In this document: positions 6,565 to 8,970 of the stretch, piece after piece | How the letters are laid out: each line of letters starts with the position of its first letter | How positions within the stretch are numbered: the stretch's first letter is position 1 | Origin: Alphaproteobacteria bacterium | GTDB lineage: Bacteria; Pseudomonadota; Alphaproteobacteria; JABAAW01 | Assembly: GCA_014239005.1 (NCBI GenBank) | Contig: JABAAA010000043.1 | Span: 1-8,970, forward strand | Reading direction: 5' to 3' | Length of the DNA: 8,970 bases | Notes under the pieces: generated by a model | Told to the model about the DNA's origin: nothing | What the model saw: the letters and a program-made list of their open reading frames with translations, nothing else | Database searches by the model: none | Position numbers and translations under genes: made by a program

Positions 6565-7020
6565 ATGGCTATACACATTAAACCAACCGTCAAATACCTC
6601 AACGACTTGAGGAAAGTCAACCCGCACCTTACAAAATTGGTTAAAGAAAACTGCATTGAATCGGCTTTATACAAAAAAATACTCAGTGTGTCCCTTGATG
6701 GTCAGGATCGTGTCTCTTCAGCAAAAATTTCTAAAGAAAGAGGACACGATGGAATGTTTTCACTAACCCTACCAAAAATAATTTTTTATAAAATAAAAAA
6801 TTATTTTACAGAACGCGCTTGCAAGCGAGCTGTAAAAAAGTATCTCTTGAAAAATGAGGAAATGTGGGCTGCCGTTCGCAAAGCCCTCCACCCAAACAAC
6901 ACGCTCGAAAACGTCGGTCGTGTAATAGAAGGACTTGTCGACCAAGAGAAGAAAGCGCATAAAATAAAAACGCGCAAACGCATGAAAGAAACCGATCCCC
7001 TCATGAAAAAATTAATTTAA
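6565..7020 (+). CDS. Small basic protein of unknown function
   Basis: I do not recognise this 151-residue protein. It is rich in Lys and Arg, especially in the C-terminal tail (residues 129-149), and is predicted to be mostly helical. It has no signal peptide and no obvious membrane segment; the hydrophobic LPKIIFYKIKNYF stretch (69-81) is too charged and short to span a membrane. An excellent Shine-Dalgarno supports translation. It shares the low GC of the preceding methyltransferase gene and lies 173 bp after it on the same strand, so it probably arrived with it. A nucleic-acid-binding partner of the restriction-modification protein is a guess from charge and position only. Residues 71-91 are encoded entirely by a 63-nt double inverted repeat that falls exactly on codon boundaries. 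Confidence 0.72.
   Translation: MAIHIKPTVKYLNDLRKVNPHLTKLVKENCIESALYKKILSVSLDGQDRVSSAKISKERGHDGMFSLTLPKIIFYKIKNYFTERACKRAVKKYLLKNEEMWAAVRKALHPNNTLENVGRVIEGLVDQEKKAHKIKTRKRMKETDPLMKKLI
6775..6837. repeat. In-frame 63-nt double inverted-repeat block inside the unknown gene
   Basis: First hairpin: AAAATAATTTTTTAT (6775-6789) and its perfect complement (6793-6807), 15 bp with a 3-nt loop. Second, sharing four bases with the first: TTTTACAG (6804-6811) and CTGTAAAA (6830-6837), enclosing the perfect palindrome CGCTTGCAAGCG (6816-6827). The block begins and ends on codon boundaries of the host ORF and supplies 21 residues. Read on the minus strand, the second hairpin followed by T-rich sequence also resembles an intrinsic terminator. 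Confidence 0.7.
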
Positions 7021-7058
7021 CAAAATCTCCAACTCCGTAATTCTAACCTTTCCGCGCG

Positions 7059-7790
7059 ATGCCTTCTCCCTCGCTCGCCTCCTATGTCAACCCGATGCCG
7101 ACGAACGACGGCGATGCCCCTGCCGTCGAGCCGCCCATGCGCGAAGTCTCCCTGCCCTTTCCAACGCCCCCCTACTGCGGCGACTTCGCCATCCACATCC
7201 GCCGAGACGGAACATGGTGCTATCAACACTCCCCCATACGAAGACAAGCACTCTGTCGCCTCTTCGCCTCCGTCCTACACAAAGACGCCGACGGAAAACA
7301 CTGGCTCGTCACTCCCGCAGAACGAGGCAGAATCACCGTCGAACTCGCTCCGTTTCTCGTCGTGCAATGCCAAAGGCAAGACGGAGTACTGCGCCTGAAA
7401 ACAACGCTCGACCAATGGACATCTGTCGACAAGGAGCATCCTTTGTGGATGGAACGCCGAACACCACAAGGGCCGTTGTCGTTATGCTCTAGCTCTCTTC
7501 AAGAGAGCCCTTCACAAAACTCCGCACAAAACTCCGCACAAAACCCCGCACAAAACCCCGCACAAAACCCCGCACAAAACCCCGCACAAAACCCCGCCGA
7601 TCCATGTTCAGAAATGCTACCTTACCTTTGCATCAACCCGCAACGTCGACTCGATGCTTTGGTGTCTCGCTCTGTCTTCTACGAGATCGCCGAACGCGCA
7701 GAATACGACGAGCGAGAAAACCTTTTCTTCGTACGTAGCGGGGAGGATCGTTTCGCGTTGACTGCCTCCGATCCGCCCTCTGACGACTAG
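7059..7790 (+). CDS. DUF1285 family protein with tetrapeptide repeat insert
   Basis: This 243-residue protein belongs to the DUF1285 family, whose function is not established. Family features are CGDFAIHIRRDGTWCYQHSPIRR (residues 40-62, first conserved block), LCRLFASVLHKD, the WLVTPAERGRITVE block (82-95), a DQWTSVDKEHPLW segment (118-130) and the C-terminal LPYLCIN with VFYEIAE. Between the last two lies a low-complexity insert, QNSA twice then QNPA five times (153-180), encoded by a perfect-period 12-bp tandem repeat. The ATG at 7059 has no clear Shine-Dalgarno; an internal ATG at 7095 is an alternative that keeps all conserved blocks. It precedes cca with a 40-bp gap, an arrangement common in alphaproteobacteria, so co-transcription is likely. 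It returns to GC-rich codon use after the AT-rich islet. Confidence 0.87.
   Translation: MPSPSLASYVNPMPTNDGDAPAVEPPMREVSLPFPTPPYCGDFAIHIRRDGTWCYQHSPIRRQALCRLFASVLHKDADGKHWLVTPAERGRITVELAPFLVVQCQRQDGVLRLKTTLDQWTSVDKEHPLWMERRTPQGPLSLCSSSLQESPSQNSAQNSAQNPAQNPAQNPAQNPAQNPADPCSEMLPYLCINPQRRLDALVSRSVFYEIAERAEYDERENLFFVRSGEDRFALTASDPPSDD
7513..7596 (+). repeat. Coding minisatellite, 7 x 12 bp
   Basis: Two units of CACAAAACTCCG (7513-7536) are followed by five identical units of CACAAAACCCCG (7537-7596). The period is a multiple of three, so gain or loss of units keeps the DUF1285 frame open and changes only the number of QN(S/P)A tetrapeptides. The two unit types differ by one base. There are no spacers, so this is not a CRISPR array. 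Confidence 0.95.
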
Positions 7791-7830
7791 GCGGGCTGCC
7801 ATCGCTGCTGAAGAACCCGTCCAGTTTTCG

Positions 7831-8808
7831 TTGAGCGACGCAGATTTTCTGCACGCTCCTTTCTTCCAAGAAGTCGTCTCCGCCTTGCAAGGTGAGACGA
7901 AAGCGAAGGGACTTGTTCGTTTTGTGGGCGGCGCGGTTCGGAATGCTCTTTTGGGACTTGCATGCAAGGATGTCGATTTGGCAACTTCTTTGCCGCCGGA
8001 AGCGGTGGTCGAGCGCTTGGAAGCGCGGGGTTTGCGTGTGGTTCCGACGGGCTGGGCGCACGGGACGGTTCGGGTTGTGGGGCGGAGTCTTTCTGAGGGA
8101 GGGGAGAGGGAGAGTTGCGAGATCACGACTCTACGACGTGATGTTGAAACGGATGGGCGTCATGCTCGCGTTGCATTTACCGACGACTGGGCGGAGGATG
8201 CGTTTCGTCGAGATTTCACGGTGAATGCTTTGTCGTTCGATCCTGTTTCTGGGAGGGGTTGGGATTATGTCGGCGGATTGGCGGATTTGCGCTCTTGTCG
8301 GTTGCGATTTATCGGGGTTGCTTCGGCTCGGATCGTGGAGGATTATTTGCGTATCTTGCGATTGTTTCGTTTTGTTTCGCAGTATCCTTGTTTTGTTGCG
8401 GAGGAGGGTGATTTGCGTGCTTGTTGCGAGCATCAGGGGGGATTGTCTGGATTGTCTGGGGAACGTATTTCGAGCGAGTTGTTGTTGTTGTTGGGAGGTG
8501 AGGATCCTTGTGGAGCGTTGCGATTGATGGGTGATTGGAGAATCGGTGCGGTTGAGGGGTGGTTGTTTTCGGAGCAAGTTTTGGGAATTTTGGAGCGGAT
8601 GATCGCGTTTGAGCAAAATTTGGGGTGCGAGGATGCGTTTCGCCGTCTGCTGTTGCTGGTGGCGCTGGCAGGAGGGGGGGAGGATTTCAGAAAAAAATTG
8701 ACGGACAGATTGGTCTTTGCGACTGCTCTACGAAAACGACTCGTTTCGCTTGAAAAATCTTTGGAGAGTGAGATTGATTTTTACAAAAATAATTCTCAAA
8801 CGTCGTAG
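7831..8808 (+). CDS. cca: CCA tRNA nucleotidyltransferase (class II), short C-terminus
   Basis: This enzyme adds or repairs the 3' CCA end of tRNAs using CTP and ATP. Its class II nucleotidyltransferase head is complete: FVGGAVRNALLG (31-42), the catalytic carboxylates in DVDLATSLPP (Asp47, Asp49), TTLRRDVETDGR (99-110), FRRDFTVNAL (126-133 and on), YVGGLADL and the EDYLRILRLFRF block (170-181) involved in nucleotide recognition. The start is a TTG at 7831, the only usual start codon upstream of the conserved core after the frame opens at 7762; no Shine-Dalgarno is obvious. At 325 residues it is clearly shorter than the roughly 380-430 residues common in alphaproteobacteria, ending soon after an RKRLVSLEKSL helix. 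The missing part would be the distal body and tail. A natural truncation or a reduced variant are both possible. Confidence 0.92.
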   Translation: MSDADFLHAPFFQEVVSALQGETKAKGLVRFVGGAVRNALLGLACKDVDLATSLPPEAVVERLEARGLRVVPTGWAHGTVRVVGRSLSEGGERESCEITTLRRDVETDGRHARVAFTDDWAEDAFRRDFTVNALSFDPVSGRGWDYVGGLADLRSCRLRFIGVASARIVEDYLRILRLFRFVSQYPCFVAEEGDLRACCEHQGGLSGLSGERISSELLLLLGGEDPCGALRLMGDWRIGAVEGWLFSEQVLGILERMIAFEQNLGCEDAFRRLLLLVALAGGGEDFRKKLTDRLVFATALRKRLVSLEKSLESEIDFYKNNSQTS

Positions 8809-8922
8809 GTTACAGAGAAGATACCGACATTTCAATCATGGGGTAGGGAAACGGCGACAAGTTTCGCATAACCTTTCGTGTAACCCTTTGAAATGATGCG
8901 TGTTAGCAAGACGAAGTCTTAA

Positions 8923-8953
8923 CGTGCTAGTTGTCATTGCGTGCTAGTTGTCA
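8923..8953 (+). repeat. 14-bp direct repeat near the right edge
   Basis: CGTGCTAGTTGTCA occurs at 8923-8936 and 8940-8953, a 17-bp period, with a partial copy CGTGTTAG at 8899-8906. Each full copy ends in TTGTCA, a possible -35 box. A small hairpin AAGAC-GAA-GTCTT (8908-8920) precedes the pair. The other bases from 8809 to 8922 show no gene or recognisable site. Confidence 0.55.
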
Positions 8954-8961
8954 GTTTTTTT

Positions 8962-8967
8962 GGAGGG
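8962..8967 (+). promoter_or_regulatory. SD-like sequence at the right edge
   Basis: GGAGGG follows a run of seven T (8955-8961) and lies 3 bp from the end of the window. If functional, a plus-strand gene would start within roughly ten bases beyond the edge. Confidence 0.35.
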
Positions 8968-8970
8968 TAG

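Noticed and set aside
7513..7596. CRISPR array
   Set aside because: The 12-bp units are contiguous with no spacers and lie inside a coding region.
7633..8126. Minus-strand frames opposite the DUF1285 3' end and cca 5' end
   Set aside because: Low-complexity Arg-rich translations with no motifs, antisense to recognised genes.

Overview
The window reads as a piece of an alphaproteobacterial chromosome with GC-rich flanks and an AT-rich insert. The assignment rests on the TyrA/HisC/chorismate mutase block, the pairing of a DUF1285 gene with a cca gene, and family resemblance. I cannot name the genus; a Rhodospirillales-type organism (acetic-acid-bacterium-like) is a guess.

Left block, 1 to about 4124, minus strand: five genes that touch or overlap form one tight operon, read right to left. 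They are an N-formylglutamate amidohydrolase-like gene, an AroQ-type chorismate mutase with an extra C-terminal region, a histidinol-phosphate/aromatic aminotransferase (hisC), a cyclohexadienyl/prephenate dehydrogenase (tyrA) and the 5' end of thioredoxin reductase (trxB). The junctions are ATGA overlaps (NFGase/CM and tyrA/trxB), a 7-bp gap (CM/hisC) and an 8-bp overlap (hisC/tyrA). Chorismate mutase, an aromatic-capable HisC and TyrA together cover chorismate to tyrosine.

Centre: a 182-bp divergent intergenic region carries a good sigma70-type promoter and a strong Shine-Dalgarno for a RidA-family gene (4307-4774, plus strand). The DNA then turns sharply AT-rich from about 4780 to 7020. 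This segment encodes a single-chain DNA methyltransferase fused to an Mrr-like PD-(D/E)xK nuclease domain (4934-6391). A small basic protein of unknown function follows (6565-7020). Composition suggests a horizontally acquired restriction-modification or defence islet. A structured inverted repeat containing two GANTC sites lies just upstream of the methyltransferase, and a 63-nt double-hairpin block sits exactly in frame inside the unknown gene.

Right block, 7059-8808, plus strand: a DUF1285 gene carrying an in-frame minisatellite (seven 12-bp units) and a CCA tRNA nucleotidyltransferase with a probable TTG start and a short C-terminus. The last 162 bases hold no gene but contain a 14-bp direct repeat, a T-run and an SD-like sequence at the very edge, hinting at another gene just outside.

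The main points of interest are the methyltransferase-nuclease islet with its unknown partner, the GANTC palindrome, the in-frame palindromic block and the coding minisatellite. No RNA genes, CRISPR arrays, insertion sequences or replication origins were recognised.
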